Below the pieces are notes generated by a model. The model was given only the letters and a program-made list of their open reading frames with translations, was not told the origin of the DNA and searched no databases. Made by a program: the position numbers and the translations under genes. From Dipteronia dyeriana (taxonomy: Eukaryota > Streptophyta > Magnoliopsida > Sapindales > Sapindaceae), in NCBI GenBank assembly GCA_032871835.1, contig CM065298.1, positions 7,737,596-7,801,595 on the forward strand: 64,000 bases of DNA, written 5' to 3'. This document shows positions 32,213-43,443 of this stretch, piece by piece (the first letter of the stretch is position 1; each line of letters starts with the position of its first letter).

Positions 32213-32451
32213 ACCCTATATCAGGAAAAAAAAACCATGGACCATCAGCTCTTTCCACCACCTTTTCATTTGCCACAAGCGACCACCTACTGTGCATCTT
32301 CTGCTTGGTAATCTTGTGGGTTCAATTCTAATCATCCCTTTTGAGGGCTTGCCCTCTTACCCTTATGGGAGATTTCTCCTTTTCAAAGTGTGACAAATTT
32401 TTTAAGCTAACAAATAATAATAAAGAAATATTTAAAAACAATCATATCTTT
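32213..32451. other. Spacer between two inverted LTRs
   Basis: 239 bp. It holds a polymerase III B-box-like GTTCAATTC at 32320-32328 but no good A box upstream, and AT-rich DNA before the second LTR. No gene seen. Confidence 0.6.
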
Positions 32452-34285
32452 TGTTAATAGCAAAATTTGGCTAGGGACCAAAGAAGAATTTTTCACTTCC
32501 TAGTCTTCCTGCAAGGGTCCAAATTTGGGCTTATATGATGGGGTATCAAGGTCCCCGAGGTCGAGCTACCACGTGATTCTACAGGAGCAAGGCGATGCCG
32601 CCCATACCATCTGAGCATCTCGCACGTGGCCAGGCTTACCAAATAAAACCTGACGAGACTGCATCAAGCTCCTTATATCAGGATAAAGCCCGAAGCTAGG
32701 TCAACGTGAAAGGACCTGGGTCCCCAGACATCAAGGTATCTCATGACACTATTCTAGAGCTTGCTACTATCTTTATTTCCACTAGGAGACCTTCAAGGTG
32801 CCGAACTTGTCTTGCAATAGCCCTGCTGCCTCATCGAGGTATAATCTCAACCTGTCCGAGCATAAAAGGAAGAAGCCTGTAAAGCCCCATCGTTACCAAA
32901 AGTGCCAAGATCTATTGTAGATCCTTGCATGGTTAAATCAAGTAGCAAGAGCAGTACTCGAGCGTACCTCTCCACCCTTCCAGAAGCAAGCCAAGATCGC
33001 CTGTTTATGGTGAACACCTTACCAAGGCTTGCCAGCCAAGCCCGCTACCCCGCTAGGAAGCCTGCATAATTATGTTAAGCTTCATTATAAAGCTCGACGT
33101 AGCTAAACCAAGCTTCCAACTATAAGGTTGGAACCCTATGGGATATTTCACCCCTAAAATGGTTAGCACAAGCTCTATGGGAAGACCTGCATGATCGATC
33201 TAGCTCCTTGACAATCGAGAGGTCCCCGGAGGACTCCGCCAGTGTACTGGATACTAGGGTACCTCGCCCTCAAGAAATATCAATTGTCACCTCAGGTAAC
33301 CTCCATGAAGTACCTCTCCAAAGTGACATGCAGAACTAGAGCTCTCCTCTCGGCAACGTAGGAAGAGAGGGTTGACTTTCATGACATTTAAAGTACCATT
33401 AATTAGGTCAAACGTATTAATGGAGGTAGTCAACCCTATTAATGAGGTTATCCATATTAGTAGAGGTAGTCAACCCTATTAATGATATGATCAGCACCAT
33501 AAATAAGAGAATATTCAACTCTTTAATGGCCACCATTAGTGAAAGAATCCAAAGAGGAAACAAATACCTTTACCTCTAAGATATCCTCCATATCCGATTC
33601 TTTGGGGTCAACTACAACAGAAAATCTCGCTTATTAAGGAAAGAAGAGTCCGAAGAGGAAACAAACACATCTCCTCCGAGATATTAGCCACGATCCGATC
33701 AACTACATTAAATGAAGAATCGTGTTCAATAAGGAAAGAAGAACAATTCAAGAGTCGTGGACTTGCACGCCAAGGTAGTTACACTATGTATAAATACACT
33801 TGTAATAGCATCGATAAAGAGGATGGAAGAACACACAGTGGAGATCACACATATCATTTCCAATCCCAAAAACGACCAGCCCTAGGAATGTCTACATGCT
33901 TCGTTTAAAGATCTCTCGACATCATCAATGTATGTGCTATCTTTACATAGAATATACCGGTATCGGTCTACATTCGACCACCATTGTAAGCTCTTCGGAG
34001 CGACTACGTTGTATTACTTCACCATTCTTGTAAGCTCCCCTTAGCATTCTTTGATATATACATAAGGAATGGTATTCCTCCTTCCTCCGGATACTGCCTT
34101 GGGGTTTTTCAGCATGTGATCATTCGTGATGCTTTTTCCCCCTTGGTCAGTCCACCTCCCTCTACAAAAGACTTGTGTTTCTCTTACTTGTGCCCTATGT
34201 AATGCATGCGTATATGAGTACAAGCTAGATTCCTACCTCGCTGAACCTAGCGCTTTTATCCTCCCATCTACATGCTAAAGTCGTA
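32452..34285 (+). repeat. Partial LTR (R2) of the R1 family, inverted
   Basis: Starts TGTTAATAGCAAAATTTGGC and follows R1 (read on its own strand) for about 1.8 kb to CATGCTAAAGTCG at about 34285, where it breaks off into LINE sequence. The last 0.3 kb or so of the LTR is missing. It has the 40-bp repeat at about 33410-33490. Confidence 0.85.
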
Positions 34286-35220
34286 CATCCTTAAAGTTAA
34301 GTAACAAAGATAGAATGGAATCCCGAGACACCTTCCCGAGATGTTTGAACCACCACATTATCTAGAATTTGACCAAGTTTTTATCCTTCTCAACACTCAA
34401 CTCTATATCCTAAAAAGTAAGTTGATTTCTTGATTCCTAAATGGTCCATACAATAACAGATAAAAGAGATTCCACAATCTCTCATGCTTGGCTGCAGGAT
34501 ATACACCAATCTAGCCTTCCAACCACTTTTTTACAAAGTTATTCATGCAATATTAAACCTCCCCACCAGCCCATGCACAATAGCCATAAGGAAACCAACC
34601 AAAAGCACATGAGAAAGAGATGATATATGGTTTCGTTATCCCTTCTGCAAAGCGGACATTCCAGATTTGTCAAATGATCCATACCCAGCCTATATATCTC
34701 ATCTCTCACCAAAACTCTCCCTTTCCATAATTGACAAAAGAAAATTTCTAACTTGGGTAAGCAAATCCCCTGCCATAAAACCTTAGGAGCAGAGTCTAAA
34801 GCATCAAACAATCTTCTAAGGCTCTTCAAGAGGAACCAACAGAGAAGATACCTCTAGAATTTGCCAACCAAACGATGACACCGAATAGAAATACAGTTAA
34901 GGAAGGTTGAGAACACCTTCCATTGGTCTCCTTCCCAATCAAAAGAAGGTCTTCTTATTTGGATTTTTCACACCCAATTCAAATAAATCCACTTGCCAAA
35001 GTCCCAAATTACACCTTCTTTCTTTAAGGCAAACACATAACATCTTGGAAATGTCTCTCTCAACGGCCTACCATCCATCTTAATCTCAGTCCAAAACTTA
35101 ACTCTATCCCCACATCCAATGACCGTCGAAAAAGTGGCATCAATCACATTTGTCGTCTGAGTTCCTTCCTTCAGCAGACTATCAATAGATTTCACAAATT
35201 TTGAAGCAGTTTTTGAAACT
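34286..35220 (-). pseudogene. LINE fragment, C-terminal part of ORF2
   Basis: Two open pieces belong to the end of a plant non-LTR retrotransposon polymerase. 34968-35195 reads STVIGCGDRVKFWTEIKMDG and PLRETFPRCYVFAL, the segment after the RT domain. 34539-34829 has the zinc-binding RT tail with LPKLEIFFCQLWKGRVLVRD and CPLCRRDNETIYHLFLMC. Below that, IVWTI-ESRNQLTF is also typical. The RT and endonuclease domains and the 3' end are absent. It is cut on the left by LTR R2 and on the right by a Tekay-like LTR that starts exactly at TG 35221. Confidence 0.85.
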
Positions 35221-36069
35221 TGTAGCCGGACCCACCCCGACTCCTCTCTTGAGTACGAGGGAGGCCATGTGGGCTGTACTTTTTACTAACATGATAATTT
35301 TTTTTTGACTAAATTTCCATAGAAAATACTTGTTTTTAAACATAAAAAAAATATAAGGAAAATATTGAGAGTACAAAATGTACATAACTGCAAGTCCTTT
35401 ATTGTCATTTTCATTCATTACAAAAAGTCAATCAAAATCTCGATCAGACAAAATCCGACCAATTTTTTTCCAAGTAAAATGACCAGAAATCTGAATAAGC
35501 CGAGTAGAAAATCTGAGTAGGCCGAGTAGGAAATCCAAGTAGGAAATCCGAACATGGCCGAGTAAGTAAAACCAAACATGGCCGAGTAAGAAATCTGACC
35601 ACGTTCCGACCATGTTCCATGCCGACCATGCCGACCACATATCTCAAAACATGTACATGAAAATTAAAATGCATGACTCTTATGCTTCATCATACCATCG
35701 AGTTGCCCACCTCAAACTTCAGAGTCCGTACAACCGAGTAGCTACTTGGAAAAATATTTTTAAAGAAAGGATGAGCGTTAATGCCCAGTGAGTGAAATCT
35801 TTTTAAAAAACATAAGTTTTCATCTGAATAACTTTTTGATATGCATTCAATAATACATACTAAATATTACTGTATCATGCCAAATAATTCCATAGTAGTT
35901 AAAGATAATATATATACTTTCATACTTAATAAACTGATAATACATCTCTTTTCTAAACAAAAATAAAATAATTTATAAAATCTTAATCTGTACCAAATTA
36001 GTACCCAGGGATATCTTCAATACATAAGCCGAAATACTTCGTGCATACACAGAGTCGGGAATAACTTCT
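35221..36069 (-). repeat. Tekay-like LTR fragment, inserted in the LINE
   Basis: Aligns with 6173-7005: CACCCCGACTCCTCTCTTGA at the left, GGCCGAGTA-like repeats (about 35495-35600) and CCGACCATGCC repeats (35605-35635), ending GGAATAACTTCT. The left end is an intact LTR terminus (TG) against LINE sequence. The right end is cut by the Sirevirus at 36070. It is clearly more diverged than the two LTRs of the 6173-14296 element are from each other. Confidence 0.88.
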
Positions 36070-37600
36070 TGTAAGTTCCTCGGTTTTGATTGGCTCATTT
36101 TGTTGACAACCACATTTGGGGTTTAATGTGTAAGGGCGGTAAGGTCATCATTGCTCTAGTGCTCTTTGAAGTTTCAAAGGTAAAATCACTTGCTTAACCT
36201 TCATTGAAGAGATTTAGCGCACACTCTCACTCTCATACATGTTTTTGATCACTTTGCATGTGTGCTTAATTGTCTTGTTGTGTGCCTAATTTTGTTATTT
36301 CTTGCTTGATTAAATTGATTGCATCTTGTGATTAAAATGCCATGTCATGTTAGGCATTAGGATGCAATACCTTTACCTATTTTCTCTTGTATAATTTGTG
36401 TATGGGTGTGAAGGAAGTGAGCCATACGCTACTTGAGTAGCACCTTCACCAGTGCCAACACCAGTGCCAACACTAGCGCATTTTTTCAGTGTTCTGTCGC
36501 TGGTGGTGCGCTGGTCGCCATGCACACCATACCAGCACTTCTTGTCCAGTGGTTTGTCGCTGGTTGTGCGCCACTGCCCAGCGCTACTCCACCAGCGCCC
36601 AGCATAAAAATTAGGCTGTGCGCTACTCGACCAACGCCACCACTAGCGCACAATGCAATTTTCTGGGCATTTTTGTCAAAACGACGTAGTTTCATTTAGG
36701 GCTCATATTTATGTATCATCTTCTCCTTCATTCGGACCATAAGCCAAAAATCATATCTTTGAGAGGGAAAGTAACTCTTAGAGAGAGAGAGAGCTTCCAA
36801 GAACTCATCTTGGCTCATCCAACAATCAATCCATGAGAATCTAACATCTTCTTGCATCTTCCAAGCATGGATTCTTCTTGTTTTCATTGACTAGGTAATC
36901 TCTACATGACCTAGAATTAATTGTTTCATTACTAAGCTATGTTTACCTAGAAATAACATTTATTACTCATTGATTGTATGCTTTTAAGTTTTATTGCATT
37001 TATAACATGCTTGAGTAGTTGTTTGTTGGTTGAGATGTCTGCTTTCATGATAGCTAACATTTAGGACGATTTTACCCTTTTAGCTAATTCTTCTTGCCTT
37101 TGCATTTAGAACATTGATATCTAGGATTTGCTTTAATTGTCATTATTAATCCTAGATAAGCATGAATGTCTTGACCTAGCATTTTTGTATATTGAATATT
37201 CTTGCTTATTCACTTAGGTTGTGTTTGACTCTTCATTGAGGTTAAGTCTTGTGACTAAGTAGTTAATGCACAAGCAAATAGATCAAGAATCACTATTAAG
37301 GCTCGTTGGGTAGAGTGAAAGGGTTAGTAACTAGAAGGTGTGAGAGGAGGTCAACCTAGGTTATAAACTTTCATTCAATAGTGGATTTGAGGATCTAGTG
37401 TGGTGCACATATCAGTCTATATTTTTTCCCATTTGGAGGGTTTCCACGTAAATATTGTGTGTTGTTATTGTTTTAAGCATAACTGATTTTATTGAATGCT
37501 TGTTTATTCGGGGTAATTTGTGTTAATGTTGATAAATAAAAAAATCGGTAGTTGATTCGATTAAAACCTATTCACCCCCTTCTAGGTTATAGACACAAAC
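36070..37600 (+). repeat. 5' LTR of the Sirevirus
   Basis: Starts TGTAAGTTCCTCGG. The inner end is uncertain (about 37600), because the other copy is cut short. It has a GC-rich block (36430-36660) full of CGCTGG/CCAGCG motifs, including a perfect 9-bp inverted repeat TGTGCGCTA/TAGCGCACA (36617-36625 and 36644-36652), then a GA run (36781-36793). Confidence 0.88.
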
Positions 37601-37621
37601 GTTTTTTAGGGAATTTTGAAT

Positions 37622-37636
37622 TGGTATCAAAGCCGG
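37622..37636 (+). other. Primer binding site of the Sirevirus
   Basis: TGGTATCAAAGCCGG, close to the TGGTATCAGAGC complement of initiator tRNA-Met used by most copia elements. Confidence 0.82.
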
Positions 37637-37756
37637 TGCCTAGATACACTTAGGTGATCCGTGCTCTGTGTGTGTCTTGCTTGGTGCATTTTGATTGTTT
37701 GTTTTTGCTTGGTTGTTTTTGCATTTCGTTTGCATCTCATTTATAACCCAAACACT

Positions 37757-39909
37757 ATGAGTGAGCCTAGGATGAGTAAAGAGGGAGCTTCAAGCTTAAG
37801 ACCACTTTTGCTTAAGGGTGATAATAACACCTCATGGAAAGGCAAGATTGAGGCTTATATTTGCCAAATAGATGACCGTGCATGGATGGCAATTAAAGAT
37901 GGCTACACTCCTCTAATAATTACCATAGAAGAAGGAGATGAGATTCCAAAGCCTAAGTCTCAATGGAGCATATAAGAATTTGAAGCTTCCAAGTGGAACA
38001 ACAAGGTAATGCATGCCATCTTATGTGCTATGAATGACAATCAATACAAGTTTGTTCAAAATACTAGGCATGCAAATGAGGCTTGGGAGATTTTACAAAT
38101 GGCTTATGAAGGAACCGAAGTGGTTAAGGACTCCAAGCTTCAAGTCCTTCAAATGCAATTTGAGACAATTCGGATGGAAGAGTACGAGTGCTTTAATGAC
38201 TTCCAAGTGAAGTTGATGGACATTGTAAATCAAAGCCATCAACAAGGTGACCCATATTCGGATAGAAGGATCAAGCAAAAGATCATCAGGTCACTCCCCA
38301 AGAGATCCGAGTCCAAGGTGACGGCACTGGAAGAAAATAGCAACTACAAGACTATGAAGCCGAGTGAAGTGATTGGAAGGCTTCTAGCCTATGAGTCTAG
38401 GTGAACTTCTACACCTACATCTCCTAAGATGAAAAAGAACATAGCTTTAAAGACATCCAAAGTAAAGATGGAGGAGGATGACTCAGATGAGGAGATGGCT
38501 CTTATGGTGAAGAAATTCAAGAAGTTTATGAAATTTCACAAGAATGACTCAAAGAAGAAGATTGAACCAAGGCAAGAGAAGTCTATAAGAAAATGCATTC
38601 AATGCTATGAATGTAGTGGGTTTGGTCATATAGCCACCGAGTGTGCTAATTCAAATAAGAAGAAGAAAGAAAAAGTGGTGGCTACCGCATCAAGTGAGAG
38701 TGGAAGTGAAGAAGATTCCTCAAGTGATGAAAAGGTTATTCTTAACTACACGGCTTTTGGAGCCTCCTTTGTGGAAGATGTAGAAAAAGGCAACAAAGCC
38801 TTAAGTAGTGACCTTGAAAAAAGAGTAGATGAAATAGTAGCTAAGAGAGTGATAAGTGAAGCTACTTATGTTGATGATGCCATCATGGCAACAAGTGACA
38901 CTAGTGACTACTCTAGTGATAAGAATTCTTCATCTTACTCTACAAATGGAAATGTAAAGAGTATGAATCTTAAAGGGTTCATTGAGCATTTTCAAAGCTC
39001 AAGGTTGAATTTGAAGAAAGTGGTTTGAAAGCTAAAGGATGAGAACATCAACCTATCAACCGAAGTGACTAACTTAAGTGAGAAAGTGAAAAATGGAAGA
39101 AAACGGGAAGAAAGCTTGAAGGAGGAGCTTAGAGAAGCTAGAGAGTTGATTGCTAAGATAACTTCGAGTACATAGAAGCTTGACCACATGTTGGGAGTTG
39201 GCAAGAAGCCAAGTGACAAGAGAGGTCTAGGGTTTGAAGATGACAAGGAGACCTCAACTCCTAGCAAGACGATATTTGTCAAGAGCTTGGACTTCAAAGA
39301 ACCTCTTCCTCCACTTCATCCTAAGAAGAATATTGAACTAGGAAAGTGTTCTAGAAATGTCCAAGTCAAGATGGCACCAAGAAGTCAAGCTCAATCTCAA
39401 CCAATGAGAGCACTTCAAGCAACTATCCTCAAACTAAAAGCCATCAAGCCAAGAAGCATTTCCTGCATGCTCAACAAAGGAAACAATCTTCTCTAACTCA
39501 ACAACAAGGGAGAAGAGAATCAATACAACACCAAAAGAAAGCTCAAAGACATGGGAAAGCACCTTTGTCCTCACAAAGGAATGGTATGACCTCTCATTTT
39601 ATTCCTTCATGTCATTCTTGTGGTGTTGATGGTCATATTAGACCAAAGTGCCTCAAGTACATTAACATGTGTAGAACTAAGAGCATGATTGAAATAAAAA
39701 GGGATAGAGCCAATATGTATATGCCTAGGAAAGTTAATGTTAATGATCCTAGGAGTAATATGATGGTCTTGACCACTAGGAATGACAATGTGTCACCTAA
39801 GTGGATTGGAAAAGATGAACCCACATGCCATTGCGCTAAGGTTTCACCCATAGGCTCAACTAGGTCAAATGGACATGGTAAGTCTATAGGGTCTCATATT
39901 CTCTCTTAA
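37757..39909 (+). pseudogene. gag: Sirevirus gag, two zinc knuckles and coiled coil
   Basis: From MSEPRMSKEGASSLRPLLLK the frame stays the same to 39496, broken only by stops at 37973, 38402, 39026 and 39173. Residues 1-210 are the copia gag domain (WKGKIEAYICQIDDRAWMAI, FVQNTRHANEAWEILQMAYE, IRSLPKRSESKV). A perfect CCHC knuckle CYECSGFGHIATEC follows at about 38605-38645, then an acidic, Ser-rich stretch and a coiled coil (LSTEVTNLSEKVKN, LKEELREARELIAKI). After a frameshift a second knuckle CHSCGVDGHIRPKC lies at 39613-39654. A long gag with coiled coil and two knuckles is typical of Sireviruses. It could supply or use capsids of a full-length relative; that is inference. Confidence 0.88.
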
Positions 39910-41133
39910 CTTGTTTTGATTGACCCCATATGGGGAGCTCAAGCAAAGAGAGCAAATTGGCAATCCATTGTGCTCATTGATAATATTTATACTTCTTTAT
40001 TAATTGCTTGAAATGATTGATTGTACATATTTTTTTAATAAGTGTGCATATTTGCTTTACAAGCAATCCATGTCTTATTTATGACCAAACATGCATTTTT
40101 GGAATAGGAGAATTGATTGGGAAGTACATTTTGAATGACCTAGAATTGTTCTCCATGACATGTTGATTCTTTATATGACATGCTTTAAAGTAATATGCAT
40201 GATGAAATTGTTGAATGCTCTAAAATGAATGCAAAAATGTGTGCGTGAAAGCAATTATGAGACTTCAATCAATAAGGATCTCGTATCCATTTCAAGGATT
40301 TTACAATCCAAGCTCTCTCTCTTTACTTGTTGAACAAGACTACTATCATACGGGGCATTCCACCCAGAAAAATCGAAAATGGCGCAATAGTCGCTCATGT
40401 CTTGTTTTGCTCGTAAAGTTTGATCTATTTGTTCTTAAAATGAATTTATTTTATAGTCTATATCTTGCTTACTCCATGAAAAAGGGTGAAATTGGTTTGA
40501 ATTCACTTGGAAACCCTTGTCATTTTGCTTTTCCAAATACCATGTTTTGATTTTGAATACAACTTGTCTTGTATGCAAAGCATTCGTTCACACATTTTTT
40601 TATAAAACTCCTTGATTCTCTCTTCTTAATTAAGTTGCATAAATTTGGTTATATGACTGTGCATATATCTTGTGTCATAAGCTCTCTTTGCTATTGCATT
40701 CTTAAGGGGATACTCCTTTGTCTATCTCATGACAAAAATGGGGAGTAGTGTGGATTTATGGGGAGTTGAGTTTGACTCATTGAGGGGGAGTTGCATATGA
40801 CGGGCGTTTGACTCATTGAGGGGGAGTTAACCTATTTAGGGGGAGAATTTGCATTTACATTGATGATGTATGTTGCTTGTTTATATTGTATGCAAATTGC
40901 TCTTGTTTTTATTTCTTTGATCACCTCACATACACTTGTCTTGGAAAGTGTAGTTATTTTGTTTTGAAGGGATGTTGATTCTACAAGAGATGGATGACTT
41001 GAAGATCTAGTTTATTAGGCATCTCTTTGTAATGTAGAAAAACTTTATGTTGTCCCTCTTGTCTTTTGTTTGATTTTTTGTGAGGTTGAATTGTAAATGG
41101 TGTTTTTGTCATGAAATAACCAAAGGGGGAGTT
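39910..41133 (+). other. Sirevirus 3' noncoding region with repeated polypurine tracts
   Basis: Purine tracts of the form (A/G)GGGGAGT occur at about 40737-40747, 40759-40767, 40782-40792, 40818-40828 and 40837-40846, and the final one, AAGGGGGAGTT, at 41123-41133 touches the 3' LTR. An ORF at 40239-40550 (103 codons) resembles nothing I know and is probably chance. Remains of pol are not visible. Confidence 0.8.
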
Positions 41134-42532
41134 TGTAAGTTCCTCGGTTTTGATTGGCTCATTTTGTTGACAACCACATTTGGGGTTTAATGTGTAAGGG
41201 CGGTTAGGTCATCATTGCTCTAGTGCTCTTTGAAGTTTCAAAGGTAAAATCACTTGCTTAACCTTCATTGAAGAGATTTAGTGCACACACTCACTCTCAT
41301 ACATGTTTTTGATCACTTTGCATGTGTGCTTAATTGTCTTGTTGTGTGCCTAATTTTGTTATTTCTTGCTTGATTAAATTGATTGCATCTTGTGATTAAA
41401 ATGCCATGTCATGTTAGGCATTAGGATGCATTCCCTTTACCTCTTTTCTCTTGCATAATTTGTGTATGAGTGTGAAGGAAGTGAGCCGTGCGCTACTTGA
41501 GTAGTGCCTTCACCAGTGCCAACACTAGCTCAGCTTTCCAGTGTTTTATCGCTGGTGGTGCGTTGGTTGTCATGCGCACCACATCAGCGCTTCTTCTCCA
41601 GTGGTTTGTCGCTGGTTGTGCGCCACTGCCCAGCGCTACTCCACTAGCGCCCAACACAAAAATTAGGCTATGCGCTGGTGGTGCGCTACTCGACCAACTC
41701 CACTACTAGTGCACAATGCAATTTTCTGGGCATTTTTGTCAAAACGACGTAGTTTCATTTAGGGCTCATATTTATGTATCATTTTTTTCCTTCATTCGGA
41801 CCACGAGCCAAAAATCATATCTTTGAGAGGGAAAGTAACTCTTAGAGAGAGAGAGAGCTTCCAAGAACTCATCTTGAATCATCCAATCATCAATCCATGA
41901 GCATCTAACATCTTCTTGCATCTTCCAAGCATGGATTCTTCTTGTTTTCATTGACTAGGTAATCTCTACATGGCCTAGAATTAATTGTTTCATTACTAGG
42001 CTATGTTTACCTAGAAATAGCATTTATTACTCATTGATTGTATGCTTTTAAGTTTTATTACATTTATAACATGCTTGAGTAGTTGTTTGTTGGTTGAGAT
42101 GTATGCTTTCATGATAGCTAGCATTTAGGGCGATTTTACCCTTCTAGCTAATTCTTCTTGCCTTAGCATTTAGAACATTGATATCTAGGATTTGCTTTAA
42201 TTTTCATTATTAATCCTAGATAAGCATGAATGTCTTGACCTAGTATTTTTGCATATTGAATATTCTTGCATATTCACTTAGGTTGTGTTTGACTATTCAA
42301 TGCGGTTAAGTCTTGTGACTAAGTAGTTAGTGCACAAGCAAATAGATCAAGAATCACTATTAAAGCCTGTTGGGTAGAGTGAAAGGGTTAGTAACTGGAG
42401 GGTATGACAGGAGGTCAACCTAGGTTGTAAACTTTCATTCAATAGTGGATTTAAGGATCTAGTGTGGCGCACATATCAGCCTGTGGTTTTTCCTATTTGG
42501 AGGGTTTCCACGTAAATATTGTGTGTTGTTAT
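41134..42532 (+). repeat. 3' LTR of the Sirevirus, cut by a Tat LTR
   Basis: Same start as 36070. It stops at TGTTATTG near 42532 where the Tat LTR begins, while the 5' LTR goes on with TTTTAAGCATAACTG. The missing end is not found in the window. The 9-bp inverted repeat of the other LTR is partly mutated here. Confidence 0.88.
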
Positions 42533-43128
42533 TGTTGGTAATAGTGATATTTGGCCAGAGGTCAAAGCGAAATTCCACCCATAATCAACAATCATGAAGC
42601 CTGGAAAGACCGTAAAGCAACCCCGCAGTAGCAGGGAAGGCCGATCCATCTTTAAAACTACAATAAAACAAGCCAGACGTGACCTAGACAAACCCCCACG
42701 AGAGTACTGGAACTCGAGCTTCTCAAGACCATCTATAGGGGTACCTCGGCTCTGAGGTCGAGCACTACAACTGTCCCGTGAATGCCAGGGGAAGTCTCCA
42801 AGCTCAAGAGACATTCGAAAGAAGCCCGCCAACCTCTCTAGAAGCCTGTTGTCCTTGCTAAACATAAAGGAAGAATCATGCCTAAATCTACACAACCCCA
42901 GTTACATCCCAAGAAGGTCTACAAGAGCACCTCAAGCCCCTAGGGGTCAAGGAAAATCCATCTTAAGCTTCTAAGAACAGAGCCAGAGTAGGGATTTACC
43001 TCGCTCCATGAGTCAACAGGCAGCTGGCATTGTGACCTCTATGAATATGCATAGCATGAGTGCACACAGGATCGTCTCCACTTAATATTTACATGCACGT
43101 CAAAAATTTGATTCAAAAAAGGAAACAG
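42533..43128 (+). repeat. Tat LTR C0, 5' half only
   Basis: Begins TGTTGGTAATAGTGATATTTG inside the Sirevirus LTR and aligns with 43444-44040. It breaks off at GGAAACAG (43128). The TATA box, R and U5 part is missing. Confidence 0.88.
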
Positions 43129-43443
43129 CCGTATGAAGAAAAACGTAAATAGCGTGTTTTACATGCACGAGTGCACACAGAATCGTCTCCACGTATGAAG
43201 AAAGTGACGGTCAGGCCAGCATAAATAGAGGATTATTAGCAATATCCTCTGGAAGATCACCTGAAGCCGTATTACAACCGTTTTTCTTCGAATAACACTC
43301 AGTTTTAAATTCAAATATTGGGTAATTAATAAGAAAATTTCACCCTTATTAATTATATTTATGGCCGAAAACTTTTTCAATTAAACAAGGAATCTGACTC
43401 CAACCCCAACTCTACCACCGGTGTTCAAGTTAGAGGGAACTTC
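43129..43443 (+). other. Scrambled junction and 3' tail of a deleted Tat interior
   Basis: 43129-43193 is filler. It repeats the LTR text GAGTGCACACAG-ATCGTCTC and is flanked by two copies of CGTATGAAGAAA (43130 and 43192). From 43194 the sequence is the end of the Tat 3' region (aligns with 54224-54473), including the purine tract before the next LTR. A whole gag-pol interior is missing between LTR C0 and this tail. Confidence 0.82.

Larger units (their letters stand above)
36070..42532 (+). mobile_element. Non-autonomous Sirevirus (Ty1/copia) with gag only
   Basis: LTRs at 36070-about 37600 and 41134-42532 (cut), a PBS for initiator tRNA-Met (37622), a long gag with coiled coil (37757-39909) and a 3' noncoding region with several polypurine tracts. 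No protease, integrase, RT or RNase H is present in the 3.5-kb interior. The LTRs differ at only a few sites in the first 200 bp, so this looks like one of the youngest insertions in the window. It sits inside the Tekay-like LTR and is itself cut by a Tat LTR at 42533. Confidence 0.88.

Noticed and set aside
32320..32328. B-box match GTTCAATTC suggesting another SINE
   Set aside because: No acceptable A box at 30-60 bp upstream and no target repeats; left as part of the spacer.
36433..36699. ORF of 88 codons in the Sirevirus LTR (and 41488-41709 in the other)
   Set aside because: It falls in the CGCTGG repeat block of an LTR, is low in complexity and is not kept between the two LTRs.
40239..40550. 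ORF of 103 codons in the Sirevirus 3' region, possible env-like gene
   Set aside because: No transmembrane pattern, coiled coil or other family feature that I can recognise; its composition is like the surrounding noncoding DNA.
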